Origin: Bacteroidales bacterium
GTDB taxonomy: Bacteria > Bacteroidota > Bacteroidia > Bacteroidales > JACABE01
Direction: 5' to 3'
DNA: 64,000 bases
NCBI GenBank assembly: GCA_023251515.1
Contig: JAHEYQ010000021.1
Location: 1-64,000, forward strand
Below, piece by piece: positions 56,301-64,000 of the stretch. Within the stretch, counting starts at the first letter, position 1. Every line of letters starts with the position of its first letter. The position numbers and the translations under genes were made by a program. The notes beneath the pieces were generated by a model. That model saw nothing but the letters and a program-made list of their open reading frames with translations, had not been told where the DNA came from and searched no databases.

Positions 56301-57017
56301 TACTTAAATCAGAATGTTTTGGATGGACTCTCTTTAAGTAAAGTTACTAATGTTTATGCACATACAGGAAAGTATAGTATTTTGATAAACTCAGGTTATG
56401 AATATAAGATTAATGCAGGTATTGATCTTAAAAACACTGTAAAAACGACTGAGCAAATTTTACATCCTACCCCTTTTGTTGATAAATTTATTATGAATTG
56501 TGATGATGGCTTACAGAAATTTTCATTCTTTACAGGCAAAAAATATCTTATTTCTTTTTGGATGAAAGATATGGGATATATTCCTTCAAATCCATTAGTT
56601 CCATCAGACCCATTGTATCCTGTTTCTATTCTTTATTCTATTGATAATGGTACACCATCAAATATAATTAATAATGCTAAAATTATGAAACCTATTGAGG
56701 GGTGGCAAAAGGTTGAAGCAGAAATAGATTTAACTACTTATAATTCTACTACAATAAGTAGTATTGAATTAAAAATTTATAATGACGGATTACCTGGTAT
56801 TTATATAGATGATATCAGGATTCAGCCAAGTAATTCTTCAGTAAAGTCATATGTTTATAATGATTTAAATTTTAAACTGATGGCTGAGTTAGACGAAAAT
56901 AACTATGCAACTTTTTATGAATATGATGAAGAAGGAGCATTAGCACGTTTGAAAAAAGAAACAGCTAAAGGTGTATTTACTATAAAAGAGATTAAGAAAA
57001 GTTTTAAGAAACAATAA
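50325..57017 (+). CDS. giant RHS-like exported protein
   Basis: This 2230-residue protein has a signal-like N-terminus ending near residue 35 (PTVAMA). The characteristic opening of Bacteroidota RHS-type proteins follows: TGGPSQPEVESFAPIEATDM, DLFSGDFKYNIPLMDVDGYP and QEASWVGLGWNLNPGVINR. The very C-terminus has one YD-like unit, YEYDEEGALARLKKETAKG. The core is long, beta-rich and lacks a clear RHS-core plus toxin tail, so this is not a full polymorphic toxin. It is probably secreted or surface exposed. It is followed within 12 bases by a small exported protein gene. Confidence 0.7.
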   Translation: MIKTFRKSRILKIVSITMAILFINEIIFPTVAMALTGGPSQPEVESFAPIEATDMVDLFSGDFKYNIPLMDVDGYPININYNSNITMDQEASWVGLGWNLNPGVINRSMRGLPDEFCGDEIKKEFKIATDETMGVSLGVGDVEIFGFSPISLSANLGIKKNNITGTDVDFSLSAALSLSDLATWKETKGLGKEAKDARKKAPWKDASLNERISRVISKTQLYSSYAQNGIPILKDLELGRTMNGICRNPISSIRDGILNKAPTYTPQIQTSVINESSTYNGKVGGALIGIDGYLIINGYHSKHEVIPSPTVVKSYGYMNTEQGMANNGVSLLDFNRENDGPFTENLAYLPLTNYTYDSYSILGQGLTGSFRPYKGAVDVLFDQAKFNFGSSGYFGVEAAGGNLVKIGVDISTNNVYGVSGIWVDNNYALPILNKDYFKQTADFEKAYFKEAGEMNVENNITGSNDFYQKIGEDNPTKLQLADIGGGRLLNVLNYKSVTIPFNNVSIPFKKSVQRESRAKRTTHISYLNTKEALVAGVNKNIENYKLFTASSNLNSSTEKKEIISRMNRRANHLSEITVMKTDGSRYVYGIPAYNNRQIESNFNVSPNGTSDLIKEKGMVKYSANDDSYSNSSGLDYYYNKTEMPAYPHSYLLTAVLSADYVDISGDGPTDDDLGNFVKFNYGKLKNDYKWRSPLSADPLMAAYSKGFDHTLTDDKASYTYGEKEVWYLQTIETKNQLAEFHLSDRKDGCGVKGTTGEIDKNVNDPNYNPLKKLDKISLYSKYDRRLEETDNTHIATPVKEVHFEYTYNLCNGIPNSMNYVENPTPSSIDRGKLTLKKIYFTYGNSKKGKFNAYKFDYHEINPSTSTLMLNNPENPDYDNKAYDRWGNYMPFDIINSSLNAVEWPYVNQNRNNNNEYYADKYVSVWSLKEITLPSGGEIKVDYESDDYAYVQDQRAMEMFKIVKVYTPDNSQLNQLYGNPDKPNELSIIFELKPECSNYDLSNPLIDLYKQTYKDYFENIYDLYFNCNIKIDNEENKWEQVSGYGRIKDKDFILNGNKFYGKITLNEVEVNYGNVDAGSDMTNPITKAGLNFCVNNAPYIVSDDDYPGQPSGGLKFDAVISEIATVLSAFTDEDKLETMIDDKNCKFINPDKSWIRLRNPGYNKKGGGSRVKKITITDGLKLNGIESEYGQEYSYQKQEVIDGETRTISSGVASNEPGIGADECALKSPIYKNWNAAYLLYEEKAYFEGPIGESFYPGASVGYSKVTVKSLTHAQNKKHATGSVVHEFFTAREFPVTAKFTTLDVVPTYIESNKIIASTDISRITASMGYVVDCNDMHGKQKAVSYYAEDDIQPISGEKYIYQTNADNTKQLDNEVAFLNKNGEIKKGMLGMDIDFVTDFRSSFTSTSNSKVKENTETFLVFLPVPIPTVFGSYNYVERSFKSASVTKVISRKGVLKEVQKFDASSYVSSKNLVYDYETGEVLETQTNNEYDDPLYSFTYPAHFAYDKMDLAYKNTGIKFKFEVGIPQGSAQTTCIIQSALLADGSIIEVSDIDIDDLRRYITSGDEVILSRKGVADKRAWVLDVYYEGKEVSLIGYGGSPITSDGTYEGKIIRSGRKNTATTPIGTLTSLNNPIQNDLLSVNENTHILNASAIEFNNVRKVYSGPAVDPPRRLYNYTASPTFNNILYFINLLPHIGKDLNEPNIISLTSPIKASGFLLNALNSDLDFSPINFESNKSGSDYSFKFTDNSTRNIKFKITIPSILPHPFDNTLDKLVGITNLRISDAYSSNNMEFFVDAYYYDYSAAMFKTVKSICKLETNGQQDVNLAESLLIIKDENIPYKYDTPICDDVDYPLNPFTYGIFGHWYPFKNYAFLSARKQSNLQTSVANVKNKNIRKDGYMENFFPFWVKGVNNGNIWIPGNNQVPNAKWVAKDMVTIVNREGAEVENKDILGIYSSAIYAFNCKLPTAVAKNARMNEFAYDGFEDYKVSDQGYLNQNVLDGLSLSKVTNVYAHTGKYSILINSGYEYKINAGIDLKNTVKTTEQILHPTPFVDKFIMNCDDGLQKFSFFTGKKYLISFWMKDMGYIPSNPLVPSDPLYPVSILYSIDNGTPSNIINNAKIMKPIEGWQKVEAEIDLTTYNSTTISSIELKIYNDGLPGIYIDDIRIQPSNSSVKSYVYNDLNFKLMAELDENNYATFYEYDEEGALARLKKETAKGVFTIKEIKKSFKKQ

Positions 57018-57029
57018 GCAAGACAAAAT

Positions 57030-57761
57030 ATGATAAAAAAAGCTATAATTGGGATGCTGATTAGTTATACTTGCCTTGGTGGTGTCTTTTCACAGAATTT
57101 AGATAAAGATCTGAATAGTGCAAATCAGGTTTTTATTAAGAATAATAATTTTTCAGTTGATTTTAAATTTCGATATTTTAAACATCTTCCTAAAGAAAAA
57201 CCTGTTTTTACAGTCTTAAATAAAGCATATCGCTATCAGAACAGGTTTTACCTTTGGACAGAAGAAAGAGAGTTTATATATAAAAATAATCTTTCACTGG
57301 TAGTAGATTATAAAAACGGATTGATTGCTTTGCAGGAAGCAAATAATCCTATTAATGAAATTCTTTCATCAACTAAGCTGAGTAATGCAATTAAATCATA
57401 TAAGTATGATTTTAAAATTGAAAATAATTCTAAAGTTTACACAGTAAATTATCCGTTAAACAACAAGGAACAGATAAAAAAACTTCAAATACAACTTCGA
57501 AAATCTGATAATATGTTTCAGAAAATGATAGTGTATTATAATTCAGAAATCGGAACTTATAAAAACAATAATGAAAGTGCCACAGCTTATAGTGTAATGG
57601 AAATTGCATATGAAAACTTTAAGCTAAATACTTCAGATGCAGTAAGTTTAACTGATTTTGATATGTATATAAGTATTAATGGAGACAAAGCTGTATTGAA
57701 AACAGCATTCAACAAATATACTTTATCTGATTTGAGAATAAAAAAAACAAAAAAAAAATAG
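57030..57761 (+). CDS. small exported protein of unknown function
   Basis: This 243-residue protein has a signal peptide (MIKKAIIGMLISYTCLGGVFSQ). The mature part alternates strands and resembles LolA-like or other beta-barrel-fold periplasmic proteins only in general shape. It sits between two giant RHS-like genes. A chaperone or partner role for them is plausible from context alone. Confidence 0.55.
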   Translation: MIKKAIIGMLISYTCLGGVFSQNLDKDLNSANQVFIKNNNFSVDFKFRYFKHLPKEKPVFTVLNKAYRYQNRFYLWTEEREFIYKNNLSLVVDYKNGLIALQEANNPINEILSSTKLSNAIKSYKYDFKIENNSKVYTVNYPLNNKEQIKKLQIQLRKSDNMFQKMIVYYNSEIGTYKNNNESATAYSVMEIAYENFKLNTSDAVSLTDFDMYISINGDKAVLKTAFNKYTLSDLRIKKTKKK

Positions 57762-57930
57762 TATAACTACCTGCTTCGCATTTAGTGAAGCAATAGTTTG
57801 CTAATAATTATTACAAAAAAATAATCAAATGAAATGCCAAAAGGTTTTATTATACACCAGCAAATCATACTGTAATTACAGGAATACTGGCATTTCTTCT
57901 GACAAAATAACATTATAAAAACAATAACTC
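57762..57930 (+). promoter_or_regulatory. structured intergenic region before the second RHS-like gene
   Basis: A stem TGCTTC / GAAGCA lies at 57772-57792. A 9-base inverted repeat GAAATGCCA (57831-57839) and TGGCATTTC (57888-57896) encloses the palindrome CTGTAATTACAG (57870-57881). No T run follows. This could be an attenuator, a processing site or the 5' leader of the next gene. Confidence 0.4.
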
Positions 57931-60900
57931 ATGAAAAAGTTAGCTTTTATATTTCTTATATTATTGCAAATTGCCAATAATATTTTTGCAGGAAACGAAA
58001 CAACTGTTTTGGCAACTAAACTAAATAGCCTTACTGCATCTCAGATTTCAAATGGAATTCTGATACAAGATAATAAATATGGACAGAATCCTGTTTTGTT
58101 TACAAATAAAACAACAGAAGGCAGGGTAACTTTGAAATTTGATCAGGCTGAAACTAATATATTAGCAAGTAACAGTTTAAATTATAAAGTAAAAATAGAT
58201 TATGATATAATTGATATTGTACATAATGGTATTACATCAAATATTTTCAACAAATCATTAGAAATCGAAAATAAAGCATCAGAAAATGTTATAATTAAAG
58301 ATATTGATATTGTTAGCTTTAAAAATGTTTCATCTTTTAAAGTAAAAATAAAAGCAATAACAATAAATGGGGTTTCATATCTAAATACTAATCAAAACAT
58401 TCCACTCAACAGTTCATTTGCTGATAATATTATTCTGGAGCAACAAATTATAACAGAACGATATTATAACCAACCGATAATTACATATAATACATTGGCA
58501 TTATGGGGATTAAATAATAAATTATATAATTTGAATGCAGATCAGAATCCTGATGAAGCAGAAATTTACTGGAACTATTTTCCGGGATTTGAAGAATATG
58601 AATTAGAATGGGTATTTGTAAATAACTATAGTTCGGATATTGCTACTAATCTGAGCGAAGCTGATGTTAAGTTTAGTTTTGTAAATAATTCAACAAAAGT
58701 AAGAATAAAAGAAAATTTTTACACAATACCGTTGATTTTCGACAAAGGATATATTGTTTATAGAGTAAGAGGTGTATCTAAAATTGCTGCAAATGATAAT
58801 GAGTTGTTTTCTGAATGGTCGTTACCTATGGAAAGTGGTAGTATTTTTGATATTAAAGGGACAATGGCATTTCGTTCAAACGTTAATTATATTGAGACAA
58901 ATCCATTTGAACAGGAAGTTAACTGGCAATATATAGCAACTTATGCTGAGTGGGGTTTGAATAAAGCCATGGTAAATTTTATGGATGGAACCTTAAGAAG
59001 CCGTCAGAATGTTACCAAAAACAATTCTGACAAAGAAGTATTGGTAAGTGAAACTGTTTATGATTATCAGGGACGTCCGGCTGTTCAGATATTACCTGCC
59101 CCGGTTGTTAAATCTGCATCTGCTGAAAATCCGATTTCATTCTACAGAAGATTTAACGTAAGTAGTTCTGTTATTGGTAGTGGAACTACGCAGAATCTGG
59201 CTTTTTCGAAACAAGATTTTGATTTAGATGGCTCTGATATTTGTGCAAACGATAATCCTAATTCATTACATTTAGATTTTGGAGCTGGTAATTATTATAG
59301 TATTAACAATACCAATCAAACAGGTTTTAATGCTTATTTACCTGAAGCTTTCGGATATTCTTATATTCAAACAGAATATACCAGAGACAATACCGGAAAA
59401 ATAAGAAGAAAAGGCAATGTAGGAAAAGATTTTCAGTTAGGAGGCAGATTTACTGAAAATTTATTCGGACAACCGTATCAATCACAGTTAAATAGATTGT
59501 TCGGAAGCGTTATCGGGAAAAAAGAGCATTATCAAAGAAATGTAGTTATAGATCCAAACGGACAAGCTAGTATTTCCTACCTTAATTTATCAGGTAAGGT
59601 TATTGCATCTTCATTAGAGGGAAATCATCCTGATAATTTAGATCCGCTAGATAATAATATTGCTTTAAATGCAGTAGAAGAAGAACTGCTATCAAGTAAT
59701 AATGAAATGGCAGCTGATTATTCAACGCTCGGTATGCAAAAAAACATATCAGTAATTTCAAAATCTAAACATGAATTTTTATATCGAATTGAAAAAATTC
59801 CTGAATATAAAGATGATTGTATGCCTGCTAATGTTTGTTTTGAATGTGTTTATAATTTGAAACTGGAATTAAGAGAAACCGATTGCAATAAAGAAATCTT
59901 CAAATTGAATGAGAACGTAGGCATTAAAAATGATAATCTGAATTATCCAAATCCACCTACAGGTTTTTATTCAAAAGATTATAATTTTAACAATACTCCT
60001 AAATTAGATTTGTTAAAAGGCAGTTACAGGCTTAGTAAAGAGCTTACAATAGATGAATCAGTATTGGAGGAATATGCAAATAAATATATTGATGTAAGCG
60101 GAACTCTACCTTTTAATTCGTGTTACACACCTGATGTTTCATCAGTAATTGGTACCAGGGGTTGCGATTATGGCTGTGATAAATGTTTACTAGATTTAGG
60201 TTCTTCTTATGCTGATTTTAAAACCAAATACACATTCCCTGCCCAGATGGAAGAAGAAGTAATCAGAAAAATTTATGATAATAAGAAAAGTGAATGTGAT
60301 GAATTATGCCATAGCAAAAGCAAATGTGATGTAATCTATCAGCAAATGCTCGATGATGTTAGTCCTTATGGTCAATACGGAGATGTATTTAATAAAGACC
60401 TTTTAAAAAATGATCCCAGTATTCACCCGTTATCAGTATTTACTGTTAATAATGGATTGCCCGGCAATACTAATGGCGCAAAAAGCTGGAAAAATCCCAA
60501 AAGAAGAGGGCTAGATAATCATTATTATCATGAGAATGGAGAATTAGCATTGGTTGATGTTACTAATGCAGATCCTTTATTACCCTATGAAGGCTCAGCT
60601 CATAATCTTAGTTATTTTGATCATAATACCACTGATAATGGTCATTTATATATATATCCTGAACAATTATTGAATGTAACCGATTTTTTAACCTATTGGA
60701 AACCTAGTTTTGCTAAAGAGTTGGTTGGATATCATCCTGAATATTGCTATTATGAATGGTGTATTAATAATACTGAAAATATTGTAGCTAATAGTAGTTT
60801 ACCTGCTGGTGTAACCAATTCGAGTAATGGATTTGATGATTATCTTAATGGATTAACTACATCCGAAGATCTGACAGAAGTTGTTACGAAATTACATTCT

Positions 60901-63900
60901 TTGGGTTTATTGGGTAGCATTGAATCATTGATGGAGGCTGATCCATTTTTTAATTCGACAGAGAATGAATTTATTAACAATGAAATATGCGAAAACAAGG
61001 CTGAGATGATGGGTTATCCAACTCCTTACGGTACAAGCGTCCCCCAATTTCCTCCTTCATTAACCAGAGTCAGCTTAATGAAAGAATTAATGATTAATTA
61101 TAAAGCAAATGAAGTTTTTACAGGCAAGAATATAGCTGAAATTGCATGGGAAGCTAATAATTGTGTGACTTTTAATCCTAATTTCTATAATCCTAACAAT
61201 ACTCCGTCTCCTTTTTTTATTCCTAATTATTTAACCTATAATGATGCATTGATTAATCCCAGTTCAGTCATTACCTACATAAATCTATATCTTGATTGCA
61301 AAAACAGAGTAAAAGATATAGTTGCAGATTGTTATGCTTTAAATTATACAATACCCTCAACAACAACCCCTCCAATAACATTTAATAGTGGATTTAATGA
61401 GTGTATCGGGAATCAAACATTTAATTCTGTTTATGATGGTATGATACCCGAATTAAAGCCTGCAACTTTTACTGATAATATTTTTGGGTGGTTGGGAAAC
61501 TTCACATGGACAGGGATTACACCAACAATGTTTAGTAATTTTTGGAGTGATCAGAACAGAGGTAAGCCATGGACTGATAATTGCCAGCCCTGTTCTTTCT
61601 GGAATTCATTTAAATTTTCAGACAAGCTTAAAAGATACAGCAAAGCTAGTACACTTGCAAAGAAAAATGCTGGCAAAAGCGGCGAAGCTGACCCTGAAAT
61701 GAAAAAACTACAGGATAAAATAAATTATAATAAGTATCTGCAAACGGGCCAATGCCCTATCGACTATGCCTTGGAAGTCATATTAAATGCCAAAGCTAAA
61801 CCAAATACCGGACAATCTACCGGTAATCTGGGAGTAGATATTACAAGTGGAAATCTCTTAACTTTATATAATCAATCTTTTTTCCCAAGCTTATATGATG
61901 TTTTGCAGGGTTCTGGCAGCACAATGGATGTAATTAACTGGAAATATACAGATATTACTTCTAATCCTGAGGCATGGAAATTCGAATTAAAAAACACAAG
62001 TCAACAAAACTTTACAAAGTACATTAAAATATTTAAACCTGCAAATTTAACTTCTATAAATGTTAATCAAATAGTTAAGATTGCAAGTTTGAAATTTATT
62101 AAAGAGTATCCAACTAACATTTATCAATTTACTGTTTATATTACTGTGAAAAATGGTTCTGAATTAAAGGATTATTCTTGTGTTGGCGAAACTGATATCG
62201 AAATCGGACATTGTTATAGTCCTGCAAAACAAGTTTGTGCTTTTACAGAACAAGCTATAGATGCTCTGAAGATTGCCCAATTGCTTACAAATGTTCAGTC
62301 TGGTTTTTTAAAGGGTTTAGATCCAAGTTGTGATTTAATTACTAATAATATTAATATTAATAATAATGTTATAGCTCAGACATGCGGGACTAATCATTTG
62401 GTACCTAACCAATTTTTAAGCACTTGTCATCCTGCTTCGTTTAAATTGTATTTTGGAGATAATATATCGCCTTTGATTACTTCACAACAACAATATATGC
62501 AGTGGGCTGCTAAAAAATATGCAACATATACCGAATTATATTTAAAACGATTATATGGTTCGAATTATATATTATTAAAAATAACAATATCTAATTTTGT
62601 AACAGAAAATAATCATTCTTATATATATCACAATCTTAAGAATACTGGTACTAACAGTTATTCCGTTTTTATTAAAAAAATTGATAATAATAATCCTTTT
62701 GCTGTTGAATCAGATTCGCAATATGATATTAGTTTTGAATTTCAAAACCTAACAGCCAATAATTTTGCAAATACTGATTTCCCATATGAAGATTGCAATT
62801 TGCCCGAAGCTGATATGTGCAGCAGGCAGGTTTATAAAAATCCGGAAATTGTAAAAAATATTCTTAATCACCTTATTAAAGCCAATAAGCTTGAAACTAG
62901 TGCTTTGCCAACAAATGATATTAGTTTGGTTCCCGGTCCATTCTGGACTGATGAAAACAAAACTGCTTTTGCCCCGGTAGCTTTAGTTGAAAATCTAAGA
63001 TGGTCGGGTATTGCGAGTAATCCGACTTCTACCACTAATCAGAAATTAAACGGTCGTATTTATTATATAATAGATAATACAACAACACCTCCTACCACTA
63101 TTGATTTGCTTACTATTGAGTTAAATATAACCGGAAGCAGTTTGCCTCCAAATTATTTTAGCAATACTGCAAATACGCTGAAATCAATTAGTGCTAATCC
63201 TGTTACAGAAGGCGACGAAACTTCTGATTTTGTTATGTTTGATGATAATCTTAACATCTATTCTGGTAGTTCTTATATACTTAAGGGAAACAGCAATTTA
63301 ATAATGAAGAATTGTGTAATTTGCGATCCTTATCCGGGAAGTGTTAATTACAAACCTGTTAAAATATGTACTTTTGAAACTACAGATGTATTTGAAACCA
63401 GTGTTGTTGAAGAAACGTTTAACACTCTTCCTCCTGGCACAAGGTATAAAATAATATCAACAGAATATTTTAATCTTCTAAATAATTATAATAATCCTTA
63501 TCCTTGTATTTTAAAGAACAATTTAAATAACCCTGTAATGGCTTATAACACTTCTAACTTAACCACCAATAAAGTTTTGTGGGAACATTCTTTTAAATAT
63601 AAGCCAGGTAAAAAGTACTATTTTTCTGCAGATATAGCAAAATGCACAGAAACATGTACTATCAAATTTAAGATTATTAACAATTCCAATCAAACTTCTG
63701 TTACAAAAGAGGTTATACTTAATTCTACATCCGGAGATTGGAATACATATAATTTTATGGATCCAAATGATCCTAATATAGATTTTTATATTACACCAGC
63801 CACAGAATGTATTTCTACTTTTTCAAATCCATGTAAACTTACTTTTCAGATAATTGCTTTTGAAGCACAAAGTGGTTACATTTTTCTTGATAATGTAAAA

Positions 63901-64000
63901 ATTCTTGAAGAATACCATTGTACACCTGAACCTGCTGTTATTAAACCTATTGAACCTGTTCCAAATCCATGTGAAGATTATTTGAAAGGCCTAGTAAATA
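57931..64000 (+). CDS. second giant RHS-like exported protein (3' end outside window)
   Basis: From the ATG at 57931 the frame is open for more than 2020 codons to the window end. It starts with a signal peptide (MKKLAFIFLILLQIANNIFA). A segment VYDYQGRPAVQILPAP near residue 375 is typical of Bacteroidota RHS/YD-type proteins. The central part is cysteine-rich (CMPANVCFECVYNLK near 630, GCDYGCDKCLLDLG near 745), and beta-rich domains resembling carbohydrate-binding or adhesion modules follow. The RHS core and any C-terminal toxin would lie beyond this window. It is the last visible gene of the exported-protein operon. Confidence 0.75.
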   Translation, partial: MKKLAFIFLILLQIANNIFAGNETTVLATKLNSLTASQISNGILIQDNKYGQNPVLFTNKTTEGRVTLKFDQAETNILASNSLNYKVKIDYDIIDIVHNGITSNIFNKSLEIENKASENVIIKDIDIVSFKNVSSFKVKIKAITINGVSYLNTNQNIPLNSSFADNIILEQQIITERYYNQPIITYNTLALWGLNNKLYNLNADQNPDEAEIYWNYFPGFEEYELEWVFVNNYSSDIATNLSEADVKFSFVNNSTKVRIKENFYTIPLIFDKGYIVYRVRGVSKIAANDNELFSEWSLPMESGSIFDIKGTMAFRSNVNYIETNPFEQEVNWQYIATYAEWGLNKAMVNFMDGTLRSRQNVTKNNSDKEVLVSETVYDYQGRPAVQILPAPVVKSASAENPISFYRRFNVSSSVIGSGTTQNLAFSKQDFDLDGSDICANDNPNSLHLDFGAGNYYSINNTNQTGFNAYLPEAFGYSYIQTEYTRDNTGKIRRKGNVGKDFQLGGRFTENLFGQPYQSQLNRLFGSVIGKKEHYQRNVVIDPNGQASISYLNLSGKVIASSLEGNHPDNLDPLDNNIALNAVEEELLSSNNEMAADYSTLGMQKNISVISKSKHEFLYRIEKIPEYKDDCMPANVCFECVYNLKLELRETDCNKEIFKLNENVGIKNDNLNYPNPPTGFYSKDYNFNNTPKLDLLKGSYRLSKELTIDESVLEEYANKYIDVSGTLPFNSCYTPDVSSVIGTRGCDYGCDKCLLDLGSSYADFKTKYTFPAQMEEEVIRKIYDNKKSECDELCHSKSKCDVIYQQMLDDVSPYGQYGDVFNKDLLKNDPSIHPLSVFTVNNGLPGNTNGAKSWKNPKRRGLDNHYYHENGELALVDVTNADPLLPYEGSAHNLSYFDHNTTDNGHLYIYPEQLLNVTDFLTYWKPSFAKELVGYHPEYCYYEWCINNTENIVANSSLPAGVTNSSNGFDDYLNGLTTSEDLTEVVTKLHSLGLLGSIESLMEADPFFNSTENEFINNEICENKAEMMGYPTPYGTSVPQFPPSLTRVSLMKELMINYKANEVFTGKNIAEIAWEANNCVTFNPNFYNPNNTPSPFFIPNYLTYNDALINPSSVITYINLYLDCKNRVKDIVADCYALNYTIPSTTTPPITFNSGFNECIGNQTFNSVYDGMIPELKPATFTDNIFGWLGNFTWTGITPTMFSNFWSDQNRGKPWTDNCQPCSFWNSFKFSDKLKRYSKASTLAKKNAGKSGEADPEMKKLQDKINYNKYLQTGQCPIDYALEVILNAKAKPNTGQSTGNLGVDITSGNLLTLYNQSFFPSLYDVLQGSGSTMDVINWKYTDITSNPEAWKFELKNTSQQNFTKYIKIFKPANLTSINVNQIVKIASLKFIKEYPTNIYQFTVYITVKNGSELKDYSCVGETDIEIGHCYSPAKQVCAFTEQAIDALKIAQLLTNVQSGFLKGLDPSCDLITNNININNNVIAQTCGTNHLVPNQFLSTCHPASFKLYFGDNISPLITSQQQYMQWAAKKYATYTELYLKRLYGSNYILLKITISNFVTENNHSYIYHNLKNTGTNSYSVFIKKIDNNNPFAVESDSQYDISFEFQNLTANNFANTDFPYEDCNLPEADMCSRQVYKNPEIVKNILNHLIKANKLETSALPTNDISLVPGPFWTDENKTAFAPVALVENLRWSGIASNPTSTTNQKLNGRIYYIIDNTTTPPTTIDLLTIELNITGSSLPPNYFSNTANTLKSISANPVTEGDETSDFVMFDDNLNIYSGSSYILKGNSNLIMKNCVICDPYPGSVNYKPVKICTFETTDVFETSVVEETFNTLPPGTRYKIISTEYFNLLNNYNNPYPCILKNNLNNPVMAYNTSNLTTNKVLWEHSFKYKPGKKYYFSADIAKCTETCTIKFKIINNSNQTSVTKEVILNSTSGDWNTYNFMDPNDPNIDFYITPATECISTFSNPCKLTFQIIAFEAQSGYIFLDNVKILEEYHCTPEPAVIKPIEPVPNPCEDYLKGLVN

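Noticed and set aside
61484..61702. Plus-strand frame of 72 codons
   Set aside because: It overlaps the long RHS-like frame that begins at 57931 and stays open through the window end.
1..64000. CRISPR array, tRNA or rRNA genes
   Set aside because: No regularly spaced repeats and no tRNA or rRNA-like sequence was seen on either strand.

Overview
The window is AT-rich DNA (roughly 28-30% G+C by eye) from a member of the Bacteroidota. The evidence is the RHS-type surface proteins opening with a TGGPSQPEV-like segment, the weak Shine-Dalgarno sequences, many short-spaced or overlapping operons, a 7(1) septoil-knot-type secreted protein and AT-rich codon use. No rRNA, tRNA or CRISPR array was found, and the species cannot be named from sequence alone.

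Region 1 (about 1-33 kb) is a dense accessory or defence island, almost all on the minus strand. In coordinate order it holds: an Sll1717-type P-loop ATPase; a Gabija-type pair (OLD/TOPRIM nuclease GajA and UvrD-like helicase GajB, ATGA overlap); a small hypothetical gene and a gene broken by one nonsense codon; a two-gene module of a 1779-residue protein with two GHKL-like ATPase regions and two phosphoribosyltransferase-like domains, coupled to a PD-(D/E)XK nuclease; a 3' remnant of radC; two glycan genes (a GT25/sulfotransferase-like/GH16 fusion and a GT32-type transferase); a six-gene overlapping operon (RlmN/Cfr-like radical SAM enzyme, DegT aminotransferase, PurN-like formyltransferase, SAM methyltransferase, TIR-like protein, small P-loop kinase); a GGCT-HEPN fusion with a single-chain SIR2-APAZ-pAgo; and a membrane-anchored TIR protein with a secreted FlgO/CsgG-like partner. 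GC-richer spacers with shared motifs separate several modules, which suggests assembly as cassettes.

Region 2 (about 33-45 kb) is a type II secretion / type IV pilus-like machine: three prepilin-like proteins, an A24 prepilin peptidase, a GspE-type ATPase, a secretin, PilMN/GspL-, PilO/GspM- and GspC/PilP-like proteins, a lipoprotein, a MORN-repeat protein and a beta-helical membrane protein on the minus strand. A GspF-type membrane protein is transcribed divergently.

Region 3 (about 45-64 kb, plus strand) encodes exported proteins: a septoil-knot-type small protein, a CUB plus beta-helix protein, an OmpH/Skp-like protein, a lipoprotein, a 2230-residue RHS-like protein, a small exported protein, and a second giant RHS-like protein that is open for more than 2020 codons and leaves the window.

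The best candidates for undescribed systems are the six-gene RlmN-DegT-PurN-methyltransferase-TIR-kinase operon, the GHKL/PRTase-nuclease pair and the GGCT-HEPN plus SIR2-pAgo pair. All functions are inferred from sequence motifs; no database search was run.
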